The notes under the pieces are model-generated. The model searched no databases. It saw nothing but the letters and a program-made list of their open reading frames with translations, and was not told where the DNA came from. Made by a program: the position numbers and the translations under genes. Positions 45,458-55,700 of a DNA stretch of 64,000 nt are shown piece by piece (the stretch's first letter is position 1; each line of letters starts with the position of its first letter). The stretch comes from Pseudomonas chlororaphis subsp. aurantiaca (GTDB lineage Bacteria > Pseudomonadota > Gammaproteobacteria > Pseudomonadales > Pseudomonadaceae): positions 2,232,001 through 2,296,000 of the forward strand of contig NZ_CP059162.1 of assembly GCF_013466605.1 (NCBI RefSeq). The letters run 5' to 3'.

Positions 45458-45774
45458 GCGCCGCGCGCGCCCTCTATGAGCAGGAGCCTTCCGCTGATGA
45501 GCTGAGGTCCTTTGGCTTCTTGGCGGGAGATCTGAATGGTCAGGATTGCGAGGTTTGGCCGGACAACTGGCCGGCCTTCACCGTCTTCGAGGCGATGAGC
45601 ACTCAGTGGCGGGTGGGCGCGTGCGGCGCTACCGGCCTGGACTACGGCGTCTTGCCGAGCGTCATCCGAATGTGTGGCGTGCCGGCGAATTCCAGGCAAA
45701 GCATTTTCAGTGACATCCGGCAGATGGAGGCTGAGGCCCTGGCCGTAATGGCTGAACAGAGAGACGACAAATGA
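45451..45774 (+). CDS. Tail assembly chaperone T part, made by -1 frameshift as GT
   Basis: From the slippery site the -1 frame stays open for 107 residues (LLSAARALYEQEPSADELRS, FGFLAGDLNGQDCEVWPDNW) and has no good start codon of its own. It resembles the DUF1799 group. The G-T fusion would be about 232 aa and is thought to bind the tape measure during tail assembly. It overlaps the tape measure start by 4 bp. Confidence 0.87.
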   Translation, partial: LLSAARALYEQEPSADELRSFGFLAGDLNGQDCEVWPDNWPAFTVFEAMSTQWRVGACGATGLDYGVLPSVIRMCGVPANSRQSIFSDIRQMEAEALAVMAEQRDDK

Positions 45775-48700
45775 GCACTACCTTCGCTTCGCTTGGCATT
45801 GCGGTTGAGTCATCCCAGGCAGTCAAGGCCGCTGATGATCTCGACAAACTGGTCGATTCGGCGGTTGATGCCGAGAAGGCTATTGATGATCTCGGCAAGT
45901 CTGGCGAGGGCCTGGCCAACACAGGCAAGAAAATCAGCCAAGCGGAGGCGGAGGCCGCCCAGGGTATCGATAAGGCCACTGGCGCGAAGGAGCGCCAGGT
46001 CGACGCCAGCCGCAAGGCCGGGGCAAGTGCTGCCAGCGAAATCGCGATTATCAGCCAGCTTGATAAGGCGATGTCCGGCAACATCGGCAGCATTGAGCAA
46101 CTGATTCAGGCTGAAGGCCTCCTTGAGCGCGCTCGCAAGGGCGGTCTTGTCACCGCTGAGCAGCAGGAGGCGTATCAGGATCGCCTTGGCAAGGCTTACG
46201 AGAAGATCGAGAAAGCCGAGGCCAAGGAGTCAGCTCAAAAGCAGCGGCTGATCGAGGCTGAAAATCGCCAGATCGAAGCGCTGAAGCGCACGGTCAACAG
46301 CATTGATCCGGTCACTGCGAGGTTGGCCAAGCTCGAGGCCCAGGAGATGGCGCTGGAGGCTGCGCATAAGGCGGGTGTGATCGATGCGAACCGTTACAAC
46401 GAGGCGCTGGCCAAGATCGGCAAGGACCGTTCCGCACTTACGGCCACAGAGACGGCTTTCGACAAACTGAAGCTCGGTACCCGCCAGGCTCAGGAAAACG
46501 TTACCCAGCTGGGCAACGCTTTGGCCTCTGGCGACTTTGGTAGCGGCGCGCGGGCGATCGCGCAATTGGGGGTAGGGGCTGGGGCTTCGGCCAAGAACAT
46601 GGCCGCGCTGTTGCTTCCTGCGGGTGCTCTTGCCGGCGTGATCGGTGGCTTGGGCTACGCCTACTTCGATGCGATGAAGCAGGCGCGCGAGTTCAATGCT
46701 GCTATCAATGGCGGCTCGAACGATGCTGGCCAGACCATCGGCGGTCTCAAGTCCATGAGCGAGTCGGCAGGCGTGCTGACTGGCAACCTGTCAGGCGCAC
46801 GGGAGGCCGTCATTGCCCTGGCATCTGGCGCGGCCACCAGCAGCACCCAAATGCAGAACTTGGCACAAGCTGCGGCAGCCATCGGCGAGGTAACAGGGAA
46901 GGGCGCTGGTGACATTGCGAAATCGCTGGCCAATGCTGGTGACACCGCTACGGAAGCCGCTTCGAAGATCAGCGACCAATATGGCCTGCTGACCTACGAG
47001 CAGTACCAGGTCATCAAGGCGATCGACGAGCAAGGAGATCATCAGCGCGCCCTGGACACCCTCAGTGAGAACCTCAACCAATCAGCGCAGGAGCGGCTGA
47101 AGAACTATCGCGGCTCGCTGTCCGATATCGAGCGCGATTGGGATCGGGTCAAAAACGCGATCAAGGGCGCTTACGCGGAAATTCGGTCGGAGATATTCCC
47201 TGACCTGGCCAAGCAGATCGAAATCACCCAGCGGGTACTGGACACCCGGAAAGGTGGCGGCGTTGCTGGTGCGGTATCGAACGGGCTCAGCTCGCTCAAC
47301 TCCTTCCTGGGGTTGAACGATGGCGAGAACGACGACTCGACGCTGGCATTGGAGGCAAAACTGGCTTCGCTCAAGGCGCGCCAGACTGCGAGTGAAGGGC
47401 TTACCGCTTCCACCGGTGAAGCAACTCATGCGAACAAGGAACTGATCGCGGTCCAGAAGGAACTGGACAAGCAGCTCGATAACTTGAACCCGCTGGCTAA
47501 GCGCCAAGAGGCCTACAAGAAGCTCGACGACCAGTTCACCAAGCTTTACCAGAATGCCGAAAAGACAGGGCAAAAGTCGGCGACCCTTGATGGTGTGCAG
47601 TTCGACGGGAAGAAGTTCTCCGGCGGTGCCTACGACAAGTTGCGCAAAGCAATCGACGACCAGAACAAAGACCCTAAGTCAGCATCTGGCACCGTCGACC
47701 TGACCGGCTTCAACGACTCGAAAAACGCGCTCACCGGCATCCTGTCCGAGTACAAAAACGCTCAGAAGGAACTGGACGCAGCGCAGAAGGCCGGCCTGGT
47801 CTCCCAGGCCGACTACCTGCTCAAGCGCCAGGCCATGATCGGCAACGAGCGCGACGAGGTTACCGCGGCTTACGAGGCGGAAATCTCGGCGCTCGAGGCG
47901 ACCAAGGGCAAGGCCGGTACCTCGGCGGCTCAGCGCATCCAGCTGGACCAGAAGATCGCCGATGCCCGCGCCTCCATGGTCAAGGCGCAGAAGGATGCTG
48001 ACTCGGAACTGGCTGTGCTGGCCTCGAACGAGGAGGGTAGGCTCAAGAAGCAGGCCCTGGCCGTCAGCACCTATACCGGCGCCTTGCAGCAGCAAGTCGA
48101 CACTCTGCGCAGGCAGGGGCAGCGTGCGGCCGCCGGCCTTGGACAAGGTGACCGGCAGCGCGGCCTGACCGACCAGCAGAACGCCATCGACGATCGCGTC
48201 AATCAGCAGCGCCTGGACTTGGCCAACCAGTACGGTGACGGTTCCCGAGGCATGAGCCTCGACGAGTACAACCAGAAACTGGCGGCCCTGGACAAGGCGC
48301 AGCGGGACCTGCAGGAAACGGCGATTGCCAACTACGACGAGATGACCGCTGCCCAGGGTAGCTGGAGCGCCGGCGCTACATCGGCGTGGCAGAACTACCT
48401 GGAGTCGGCTCGGGACGTCGCAGGGCAGACGAAAAGCTTGTTCACCAATGCCTACAGCTCCATGGAGGACGCGGCCGTCAACTTCGCGGTGACCGGAAAG
48501 GGCTCGTTTTCCGACTTCACCAAGTCGGTGCTGGCGGATATGGCGCGGATTGCGACCCGTCAGGCCAGTTCAGCATTGCTGGGCAGCTTGGTAGGTGCAG
48601 CAACCAGCTATTTCACCGGTAGTGGTACCGGGGCGGCCTCGGCTGGTAGCACACAGGCTGGTTATACCGGGGTCGATTTCTCTGGATATCGAGCTGCTGG

Positions 48701-49055
48701 TGGTCCTGTCGCGCCCAACTCCCTGTACGAGGTCAACGAACTGGGGCCGGAGTTGTACAACGAGGGCGGTCGGTCATTCCTGATGACTGGGGCAAATGGA
48801 GGCAGCGTTACGCCCCTGAGCTCTGGAGGTGGGGCTGGAATAGCGGCTATGAGTGGTAGCGGCGGGCCAAACATCCAGATCAACGCACCGGTGAGCATCG
48901 TCACGCAGGACCGTAGCGGGGAGGGCATGCAGCTCGACCAGCAAGCTCTTCAGCAAAGCCTTCAGGCTCAGATGAAAGCGGTAGCCGAAAAGGCTGTGGC
49001 GGATTCGTGGCGCGCCGGTGGTACCAGTTTCAGGAACACAAACGGGAGGGCCTGA
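45771..49055 (+). CDS. Tail tape measure protein
   Basis: 1094 aa. A long helical protein with a coiled-coil N-terminal third, a hydrophobic region near residues 265-300 (MAALLLPAGALAGVIGGLGY), Gln/Ala/Lys-rich repeats and the Gly/Ser-rich C-terminus with a lambda-H-type tail domain (FSDFTKSVLADMARIATRQA). Length sets the tail length; by the usual 1.5 angstrom per residue rule, near 160 nm. Confidence 0.93.
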   Translation: MSTTFASLGIAVESSQAVKAADDLDKLVDSAVDAEKAIDDLGKSGEGLANTGKKISQAEAEAAQGIDKATGAKERQVDASRKAGASAASEIAIISQLDKAMSGNIGSIEQLIQAEGLLERARKGGLVTAEQQEAYQDRLGKAYEKIEKAEAKESAQKQRLIEAENRQIEALKRTVNSIDPVTARLAKLEAQEMALEAAHKAGVIDANRYNEALAKIGKDRSALTATETAFDKLKLGTRQAQENVTQLGNALASGDFGSGARAIAQLGVGAGASAKNMAALLLPAGALAGVIGGLGYAYFDAMKQAREFNAAINGGSNDAGQTIGGLKSMSESAGVLTGNLSGAREAVIALASGAATSSTQMQNLAQAAAAIGEVTGKGAGDIAKSLANAGDTATEAASKISDQYGLLTYEQYQVIKAIDEQGDHQRALDTLSENLNQSAQERLKNYRGSLSDIERDWDRVKNAIKGAYAEIRSEIFPDLAKQIEITQRVLDTRKGGGVAGAVSNGLSSLNSFLGLNDGENDDSTLALEAKLASLKARQTASEGLTASTGEATHANKELIAVQKELDKQLDNLNPLAKRQEAYKKLDDQFTKLYQNAEKTGQKSATLDGVQFDGKKFSGGAYDKLRKAIDDQNKDPKSASGTVDLTGFNDSKNALTGILSEYKNAQKELDAAQKAGLVSQADYLLKRQAMIGNERDEVTAAYEAEISALEATKGKAGTSAAQRIQLDQKIADARASMVKAQKDADSELAVLASNEEGRLKKQALAVSTYTGALQQQVDTLRRQGQRAAAGLGQGDRQRGLTDQQNAIDDRVNQQRLDLANQYGDGSRGMSLDEYNQKLAALDKAQRDLQETAIANYDEMTAAQGSWSAGATSAWQNYLESARDVAGQTKSLFTNAYSSMEDAAVNFAVTGKGSFSDFTKSVLADMARIATRQASSALLGSLVGAATSYFTGSGTGAASAGSTQAGYTGVDFSGYRAAGGPVAPNSLYEVNELGPELYNEGGRSFLMTGANGGSVTPLSSGGGAGIAAMSGSGGPNIQINAPVSIVTQDRSGEGMQLDQQALQQSLQAQMKAVAEKAVADSWRAGGTSFRNTNGRA

Positions 49056-49393
49056 TGGCTATCGAAACATTCATTTGGCCAACCCAGAACGGGGATGCAC
49101 CCGAGATCACTTATCGGGTGCGCACCTCTCAATTCGGTGACGGCTACAAGCAGGAGGCCGGCGACGGTCCCAACAACAAAGTGGACTCCTACCCAATCAC
49201 CTTCAGCGGCACGAAGGCCAGGGTGTTGGAGATCATGGCTTTCCTCGATCGGCACGCTGGAGCGAAGGCTTTCCTTTGGACAACGCCACTTGGCCAGCCT
49301 GGCCTTTTCACCTGCAAAAACCCTGTTCCCACCCCGGTGGGCGGGGGCGTTTTCAAACTCACGGCCACCTTTGACCGTGCCTTTCATCCATAA
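49055..49393 (+). CDS. Minor tail protein M
   Basis: 112 aa, TGATG overlap with the tape measure stop. ETFIWPTQNGDAPEITYRVR and QFGDGYKQEAGDGPNNKVDS are clear gpM features. It connects the tip to the tube. Confidence 0.88.
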   Translation: MAIETFIWPTQNGDAPEITYRVRTSQFGDGYKQEAGDGPNNKVDSYPITFSGTKARVLEIMAFLDRHAGAKAFLWTTPLGQPGLFTCKNPVPTPVGGGVFKLTATFDRAFHP

Positions 49394-49402
49394 GGGGCAA
49401 CC

Positions 49403-50152
49403 ATGCCACTGATCAGCGATATCCAGTCCCTCGAGCCTGGCAGTGAGGTACTGCTCTTCGAACTGGACGGTTCCGACTACGGGGCGGACGTGCTGCGCTT
49501 CCACGGGCACGCCATCCCGCACACACCGGAGGAGCTGTTGGCGGCGGGGCCAAACGCCGACCAGCTTCCGGCCAAGGCGATCTGGTGGCAGGGCAACGAA
49601 TACGGCGCCTGGCCCATGCAGATCGACGGCATCGAAGCCAACGGCGACGGCACCGCGGTACGCCCTACGCTGTCGGTCGGCAACGTCAACGGCCGCATCA
49701 CTGCCTTGTGCCTGGCTTTCGATGATCTGCTCGAGTTCAAGCTGACCATGCGCCACACCCTGGGCAGCTACCTGGATGCGCAGAACTTCCCAGGCGGCAA
49801 CCCAACGGCTGATCCAACCCAGGAGACGATCGAGGTCTGGTATATCGACCAGAAGACGAACGAGGACGGGGAAACGGTCAGCTGGGAGCTGGCCAGCCCT
49901 GGCGATGTTGGTGGCGAATCCATCGGCCGGCAGGCGACCACGCTTTGCCACTGGTGCCTCACCGGTGGTTACCGCGGGCCGAACTGCGGCTACACCGGCG
50001 GCTACGTCGACAAGGACGGTCTGCCTACGGACGATCCCGAAAAGGACGAGTGCGACGCCACCCTGGGCAGAGGGTGCATTCCGCGCTTCGGTGAGGGTAA
50101 CGAACTGCCTTTCGGTGGTTTCCCCGCTGTATCCCTTATTGCCCGGAGCTGA
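49403..50152 (+). CDS. Minor tail protein L
   Basis: 249 aa. The C-terminal half keeps four Cys (CHWCLTGGYRGPNCGY, DECDATLGRGCIPRFG), the set that in lambda gpL binds an iron-sulfur cluster. N-terminal SDIQSLEPGSEVLLFELDGS is typical. Tail tip baseplate hub component. Confidence 0.9.
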   Translation: MPLISDIQSLEPGSEVLLFELDGSDYGADVLRFHGHAIPHTPEELLAAGPNADQLPAKAIWWQGNEYGAWPMQIDGIEANGDGTAVRPTLSVGNVNGRITALCLAFDDLLEFKLTMRHTLGSYLDAQNFPGGNPTADPTQETIEVWYIDQKTNEDGETVSWELASPGDVGGESIGRQATTLCHWCLTGGYRGPNCGYTGGYVDKDGLPTDDPEKDECDATLGRGCIPRFGEGNELPFGGFPAVSLIARS

Positions 50153-50154
50153 TC

Positions 50155-50922
50155 ATGCGCAAACACATCCTGAGCGCGATCCAGGCGCATGCGGCAGCCG
50201 AGTACCCGAAAGAGTGCTGCGGCCTGCTGCTGGCCGTTGGGCGCAAGCAGCAGTACTTCCCGTGCCGCAACATCGCCTCGGAGCCGAACGAGGAGTTTCG
50301 GCTGGAGCCTGAGGACTACGCCGCGGCCGAGGACCTGGGTGAGGTGATCGGCATCGTGCACTCGCACCCTGACGCCACCAGCCGGCCGTCGCCGCGCGAC
50401 CTGGCCATGTGCGAGGCTACGGCGCTGCCCTGGCACATCCTGAGTTGGCCCGAAGGGGATCTCAGGACTATTACGCCGGCGGGCAACACGCCGCTGCTCA
50501 AGCGTCCATTCGTCCACGGCGTCTGGGACTGCTGGCAGGTCTGCGCGGACTGGTACAGGCGCGAGTGGGACTTGGAGTTCGAAGCCTTCCAGCGTGCTGA
50601 TGGCTGGTGGGAAGACCCGGCCGGGCCGAGTCTCTATGAGCAGGCCTATGAAGCGGCGGGATTTGTGCGGGTAGACCAACCGCAGCGCGGCGATATGATC
50701 GTCATGTCCGTGGGGCGCACCGCGCATCCGAACCACGCGGGGGTCTACCTCGGTGCCGATCCGGAGCTGCCCGGGGAGTCAGCCGAGGTGTTCGGCCCTG
50801 GGCCTTTCCTGCTGCACCACCTGTACGGCCGACCAAGCGAGATCATCGTATTTGGCGGGCCTTGGCTCGATCGAACCCGCCTGATTCTTAGGCATAAAGC
50901 AGCTAAATTGGATTTTGCCTAA
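50155..50922 (+). CDS. Tail tip protein K with JAMM and NlpC/P60 domains
   Basis: 255 aa. The N-terminal Mov34/JAB-type isopeptidase domain has Glu in AEYPKECCG and HSHPDATSRPSPRD with the metal ligands; the C-terminal NlpC/P60 domain has the nucleophile Cys in GVWDCWQVCADWYRR and His in HPNHAGVYLG. Lambda gpK has the same double domain, thought to process cell wall at infection. The last 4 bp overlap the convergent HigA gene. Confidence 0.9.
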   Translation: MRKHILSAIQAHAAAEYPKECCGLLLAVGRKQQYFPCRNIASEPNEEFRLEPEDYAAAEDLGEVIGIVHSHPDATSRPSPRDLAMCEATALPWHILSWPEGDLRTITPAGNTPLLKRPFVHGVWDCWQVCADWYRREWDLEFEAFQRADGWWEDPAGPSLYEQAYEAAGFVRVDQPQRGDMIVMSVGRTAHPNHAGVYLGADPELPGESAEVFGPGPFLLHHLYGRPSEIIVFGGPWLDRTRLILRHKAAKLDFA

Positions 50923-51224
50923 GCTGGCTCTGGGGCTCGTTCAACTTGCCTTAGAATATCCGCGCCATGGTCAATTTCGGCTCGACGAAGATCATACGCA
51001 GACTGAAGATTCGTCCAAAATTGTGCGCTGGTATTCAAGCAAGCAGCCAAACGCAGCGCAACGTCAGCAGTAATGCCGCGTTTCTCACGAACAATTTCAT
51101 TCACCGTTGGCGGGGATACGTGAAGCATTCTCGCAAGAGCCGTCGGCGTTAAATCCATTGGGAGAAGAAATTCTTCCCTGAGAATTTCGCCCGGATGTAC
51201 AGGGCGCATGCCGTTATTAAACAC
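50919..51224 (-). CDS. higA: HigA-family antitoxin, pair 2
   Basis: 101 aa. RPVHPGEILREEFLLPMDLT, then ALARMLHVSPPTVNEIVREK, then LAACLNTSAQFWTNLQSAYD, all classical HigA. GTG start with GAGGTGA site; ATG at 51209 is the alternative. It probably represses its own promoter through the palindrome at 51513-51538. Confidence 0.93.
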   Translation of the reverse strand: MFNNGMRPVHPGEILREEFLLPMDLTPTALARMLHVSPPTVNEIVREKRGITADVALRLAACLNTSAQFWTNLQSAYDLRRAEIDHGADILRQVERAPEPA

Positions 51225-51232
51225 AAGTCACC

Positions 51233-51514
51233 TCAGTGGTAGTCTACAATTTCAACGTTTTCTGGCCCCTGAGCATCCCAGGTGAAGCAGATACGATATT
51301 GATCATTGATTCGGATGCTGTATTGGCCTTGTCGGTTCCCTTGTAGTGCTTCCAGCCGATTGCCGGGCGGCGAACGCAAGTCCTGTAATGCGATCGCCTG
51401 GTCTAGCATGGTCAGCTTCCGTTGTGCCACAGGCAGGATAGCCCTCCATTTTCGGGAGGATCCGGTGGTGAACAGGGTCTCGGTGTCGCCACAGCGAAAA
51501 CTGATAATCATCAT
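51233..51514 (-). CDS. higB: HigB-family toxin, pair 2
   Basis: 93 aa. ISFRCGDTETLFTTGSSRKW, LQDLRSPPGNRLEALQGNRQ and GQYSIRINDQYRICFTWDA form the RelE-like HigB fold with Arg residues for ribosome-dependent mRNA cleavage. First gene of the pair, eight bases before the antitoxin. It lies on the opposite strand within the tail gene block. Confidence 0.93.
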   Translation of the reverse strand: MMIISFRCGDTETLFTTGSSRKWRAILPVAQRKLTMLDQAIALQDLRSPPGNRLEALQGNRQGQYSIRINDQYRICFTWDAQGPENVEIVDYH

Positions 51515-51538
51515 TAACGCTTAACGTTATTCGTTAAT
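51513..51538. promoter_or_regulatory. Operator-like palindrome upstream of higB
   Basis: ATTAACG, twelve bases, CGTTAAT, with AACGTTAT in the middle, immediately before the HigB start. Typical HigA-type autoregulation site. Confidence 0.6.
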
Positions 51539-51649
51539 GAGGATTGTAGGTCTGCAAAAAATCATAATTTATTTATTCGATGAACGGCATCCCAGGGACA
51601 TTTTTGCGAGTGGTGGTACATTGCGCCACTTTCAGGACGAGGAAAAGTC

Positions 51650-52072
51650 ATGCGGATTTTGATTGGTGCGGCGATGGTAGCGTTGCTGGCTGGGTGTGCG
51701 TCTTCGGCCATCCCGGTTAACCAGGCGGAGCCGGTGCCGCACGATGAGCTTTACGCGTTTCAGGCTAAGCCGGCAGGAGAAAGCGGCAAGGTCACTGTTG
51801 TCAGAGACTCAGGGGCGGTCGGATCAGGCTGTGACATCGTGGTGTATGTTGATGGTCGAAAGGCAGCAAAAATCGGAACCGGTCAGCGCGCCTCGTTCTA
51901 TCTGCCGCCCGGAAACCCGAATATTGGTGCAGGCTTGGCTGGCTCTGGGTTGTGTGGCGGGGCGGCGATTCGAACAATCTCCGCCAATGTGCAGAGCGGG
52001 AAAGAGAGCCTTTACAGAATCAGTGGGGACATGGGCGGGTTTTACATAGGCCCGTATGTCGATTACCAATAA
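51650..52072 (+). CDS. Lipoprotein moron
   Basis: 140 aa with a lipoprotein signal (MRILIGAAMVALLAGCASSA; lipidated Cys at 16). The mature part is a small beta-sandwich with SGCDIVVYVDGRKAAKIGTG and FYLPPGNPNIGAG, a pattern seen in small surface lipoproteins. It lies between HigBA and tail gene I, has its own AT-rich upstream region and ends at a terminator. A superinfection-exclusion function is possible but unproven. Confidence 0.7.
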   Translation: MRILIGAAMVALLAGCASSAIPVNQAEPVPHDELYAFQAKPAGESGKVTVVRDSGAVGSGCDIVVYVDGRKAAKIGTGQRASFYLPPGNPNIGAGLAGSGLCGGAAIRTISANVQSGKESLYRISGDMGGFYIGPYVDYQ

Positions 52073-52085
52073 ATGAAATTCAAGT

Positions 52086-52109
52086 AGCCGCCTTCGGGCG
52101 GCTTTTTTG
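52086..52109 (+). terminator. Terminator before tail gene I
   Basis: GCCGCC, TTCG tetraloop, GGCGGC, TTTTTT, followed by GGAGGAAAGC before the start of I. Confidence 0.85.
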
Positions 52110-52124
52110 TGTCTGGAGGAAAGC

Positions 52125-52727
52125 ATGCTGGCAACTGCTGCTCATTATCAGCCGATGACTACGATTAAGTTGTCTGGATCACTCGCCACAAAGTTTGGTC
52201 GGGTTCATCGGCGCTTGCTCGACTCCGGGCAGGCCTGGGAGGCATTCAAAGCGCTGAAATCCACGCTGGAGGGGTTCAAGGAAGAAATTCAGCGCCTTGA
52301 TCGCCTGGGTATGCGCTTTGCAGTGTTTCGCAACCGAAAGAACGTTGGCGAGGAAGAGTTTGGGATGGGCGGTGCTACTGAAATTCGAATCGTGCCGGTC
52401 ATTCATGGAAGCAAGAGGGGCGGGCTCATTCAGACCATTGTCGGTGCAGTTTTGATTGTGGCCGGTACGTTTCTTTCAGCCACGCCGTTCGGTGCCCCTC
52501 TGATCGGCGCCGGTATTGGTCTGGTCGCCGGTGGCGTGATCCAAATGCTCAGCCCCCAGGCCTCTGGCCTCAAGCAGAGCGCATCCCCCGAAAACCTACC
52601 TTCGTATGCCTTCGGCAGCGCCAAGAACACCACCGCCAGCGGCAACCCTGTCCCGATCTGCATCGGTGAACGTCGGTGGGGCGGGATGATCATTTCTGCA
52701 TCGATCTACGCCGAAGACAAAACGTAA
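52125..52727 (+). CDS. Tail assembly protein I
   Basis: 200 aa from the ATG at 52125 after GGAGGAAAGC. IKLSGSLATKFGRVHRRLLD, then a membrane-like hydrophobic patch with IVGAVLIVAGTFLSATPFGA and the C-terminal NPVPICIGERRWGGMIISAS, as in lambda gpI. Confidence 0.88.
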   Translation: MLATAAHYQPMTTIKLSGSLATKFGRVHRRLLDSGQAWEAFKALKSTLEGFKEEIQRLDRLGMRFAVFRNRKNVGEEEFGMGGATEIRIVPVIHGSKRGGLIQTIVGAVLIVAGTFLSATPFGAPLIGAGIGLVAGGVIQMLSPQASGLKQSASPENLPSYAFGSAKNTTASGNPVPICIGERRWGGMIISASIYAEDKT

Positions 52728-52746
52728 CCAGAACACCGCACACAGG

Positions 52747-52768
52747 CCGCCCATGAGGCGGTTTTTTT
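52747..52768 (+). terminator. Hairpin between I and J
   Basis: CCGCC, CATGA loop, GGCGG, TTTTTTT, then GGAGGAAAGC. Confidence 0.75.
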
Positions 52769-52784
52769 ATGCCTGGAGGAAAGC

Positions 52785-55700
52785 ATGGGCGCAGCAGCAC
52801 AGATCGAGATCCGCGGGGAAAAGGGCGGCAGCAGCAAGCCGAAGTCGCCGACCGAAGCCAACGACAGCCTGCGCTCGACCAACTTGGCCAAGATGCTTAT
52901 CGCTGTGGGCGAGGGCGAATTCGATAGCGTCCCGACCGACTACGACATTTACCTGGACAACACGCCGATCAAGGACGCGAGCGGGAACATCAACTTCCCG
53001 AACGTGAAATGGGACTGGCGCTCGGGCTCTGTCGATCAGTCGTATATTCCGGGTATCCCCTCGGTTGAAAACGAGACCACGTTGAACATCGAGCTGCGCA
53101 GCGATACCCCGTGGGTGCGCTCGATCACCAACACCCAGCTGTCGGCCGCGCGCATCAGGTTCGCCTGGCCGGCCCTTCAGCGTCAGGACGACGAAGGGAA
53201 CGTTGGTGGCTATCGCATCGAATACGCGATTGACGTGGCCACCGATGGTGGCGCCTATCAGCAGGTTCTGCTCGAGGCCGTGGACGGCAAGACCACCACT
53301 CGCTATGAGCGGTCCCGCCGCGTCGATCTGCCGCCTGCCACCAGCGGCTGGCTGATTCGCGTGCGCCGGCTGACGCCCAACCAGAACAGCAACAAGGTCG
53401 CCGACACCATGCTGATCGCCGGCCTGACCGAGGTGATCGACGCCAAGCTGCGGTACCCGAACACCGCGCTGCTGTATATCGAGTTCGACGCCGAGCAGTT
53501 CACCAACATCCCGGCCGTCACCGTGAAGTGCAAGGCGCGCAAGTGGCAGGTGCCGAGCAACTACGATCCCGTGGCCCGCACCTACACCGGTACCTGGGAC
53601 GGCACCATGAAGCAGGCCTGGACCAATAACCCGGCCTGGATCACCTACGGGGTTTGCACTGAGGACCGCTTCGGTCTGGGCAAGCGCATCAAGCCCTGGA
53701 TGGTCGACAAGTGGGAGCTGTACCGGATCTCGCAGTACTGCGACCAGAACGTGCCGAACGGCCTCGGCGGCCAGGAGCCGCGCTTCCTCTGCGACATGAA
53801 CCTGCAGGGCAAGGCCGATGCCTGGTCGCTGCTGCGCGATATCGCCGGCATCTACCGGGGCATGACCTATTGGGCCCAGGGTCAGCTGGTGATGCAGGCC
53901 GACATGCCGCGCGCCCAGGACTATGACTATGTCTTCACCCGGGCCAACGTCGTCGATGGGAAGTTCTCCTACGGCAGCGCCTCGGCAAAGACCCGGTACA
54001 CCCGGGCCCTGGTCAGCTACGACAACCCGGCGAACAACTACGACACCGACGTCATTCCGTTCGCGGACCTGGAGCTGCAGCGCCGCTTTGGCGACAAGCC
54101 CACGGAACTGACGGCCATTGGCTGCACCCGTGCCTCGGAGGCACAGCGCCGCGGTAAGTGGGTGATCCTGAGCAACAACCAGGACCGGACCATCAGCTTC
54201 AAGACCGGTATGGAAGGCGTGATTCCGTTGCCTGGGCACATCATCCCGGTGGCTGACTCGCTGCTCGCCGGTAGGGCTGTTGGCGGACGGATCTCGGCGT
54301 CTGCTGGCCGCGTGGTAACGCTCGACCGCGATACCCAGGCCAAAGCCGGCGATCGGCTGATTATCAACCTACCAGGTGGGCGCGCCGAAGGCCGGACCGT
54401 GCAAAGCGTCGCCGGGCGCGCCGTCACGGTGACTACGGCCTACAGCGAGCCGCCATCGCCGCAGTTGCAGTGGGCGCTCGATGCTGACGACCTGGCGATT
54501 CCGCTTTACCGAGTGCTGAGCACCAAGCGCACCACCGAGGGTGACTTCGAGATCAGCGCGCTGCAGTACGAGCCCGGCAAGTTCGCTTTCATCGACACCG
54601 GCGCTCGCCTCGAGGAGCGGCCGATCAGCGTGATCCCGATCACTGTCGTACCGCCTCCGGCGAGCGTGACCCTGACCTCGAACTATGCGGTCGACCAGGG
54701 CATCGCCGTCAGCACCATGAACATCTCCTGGCCAGCCGTGAACGGCGCTGTGGCCTACGACGTGGAGTGGCGCAAGGACAACGGGAACTGGATCAAGCTG
54801 CAGCGCACCGGCGCGACCAGCGTGGACGTGACCGGGATTTATGCCGGCGCCTACCTGGCGCGGGTGCGGGCGGTGAGTGCCTTCGATATCTCGTCGATCT
54901 GGAAGGCGTCCAACCTGACCCAGCTCAACGGCAAGGAAGGTCTGCCACCGTCGGTGTCGTTCCTGACTACCACCAGCGAGCTGTTCGGGATCGGCATCAA
55001 GTGGGGATTCCCGGCCGGCGCCGAGGACACCCAACGGACCGAGATCTGGTATGGACCTGCGAACGACCTTGGCGCCGCCACGAAGCTTGCCGATCTTGCG
55101 TACCCGCAGGCCGACTACCGCATGCAGAGCTTGCTGGCAGGCGCAACCTTCTTCTTCTGGGCGCGCCTGGTGGATCGGACCGGCAATATCGGGCCGTTTT
55201 ATCCGGTCGTGAACGGGGTAATGGGCCAGGCCAGTTCGGAGGCCGGGCCGATCCTCGACATGCTCGCGGGCAAAATCAGCCGCACGGAACTTGGCCAGGA
55301 CCTGATCTCGGAAATCGACGGCCTGCAGGACCAGATCGACGCACTGGACAACATCCTGCTGTACGACGCCGAGAAGACGTATATCAAGGACGATATCGTC
55401 CAGCAGGGGCAGCGGCTGTATCAGGCCCTGCAGGCGGTGCCGCTCAACACGCCACCGCCGAACCCGACCTACTGGCTCGATGTGGGCCAGTCGATCGAGA
55501 CGGCCAACGGCCTGGCTCAACAGGTGGCGACCAACACCGCCGACATCACCGAGCTGGACGGGGTGGTAACGGCGCAGGCGAACTCCACCAACACGCTCCG
55601 CGCGTCCTGGCGGGAAGATGATGGCGCCGGCGATCTGGCCGATGCCATGAAAGGCTGGGACAACACCGCGGCGATCGTTACCGAGGAGAAGGTCCGAGCT

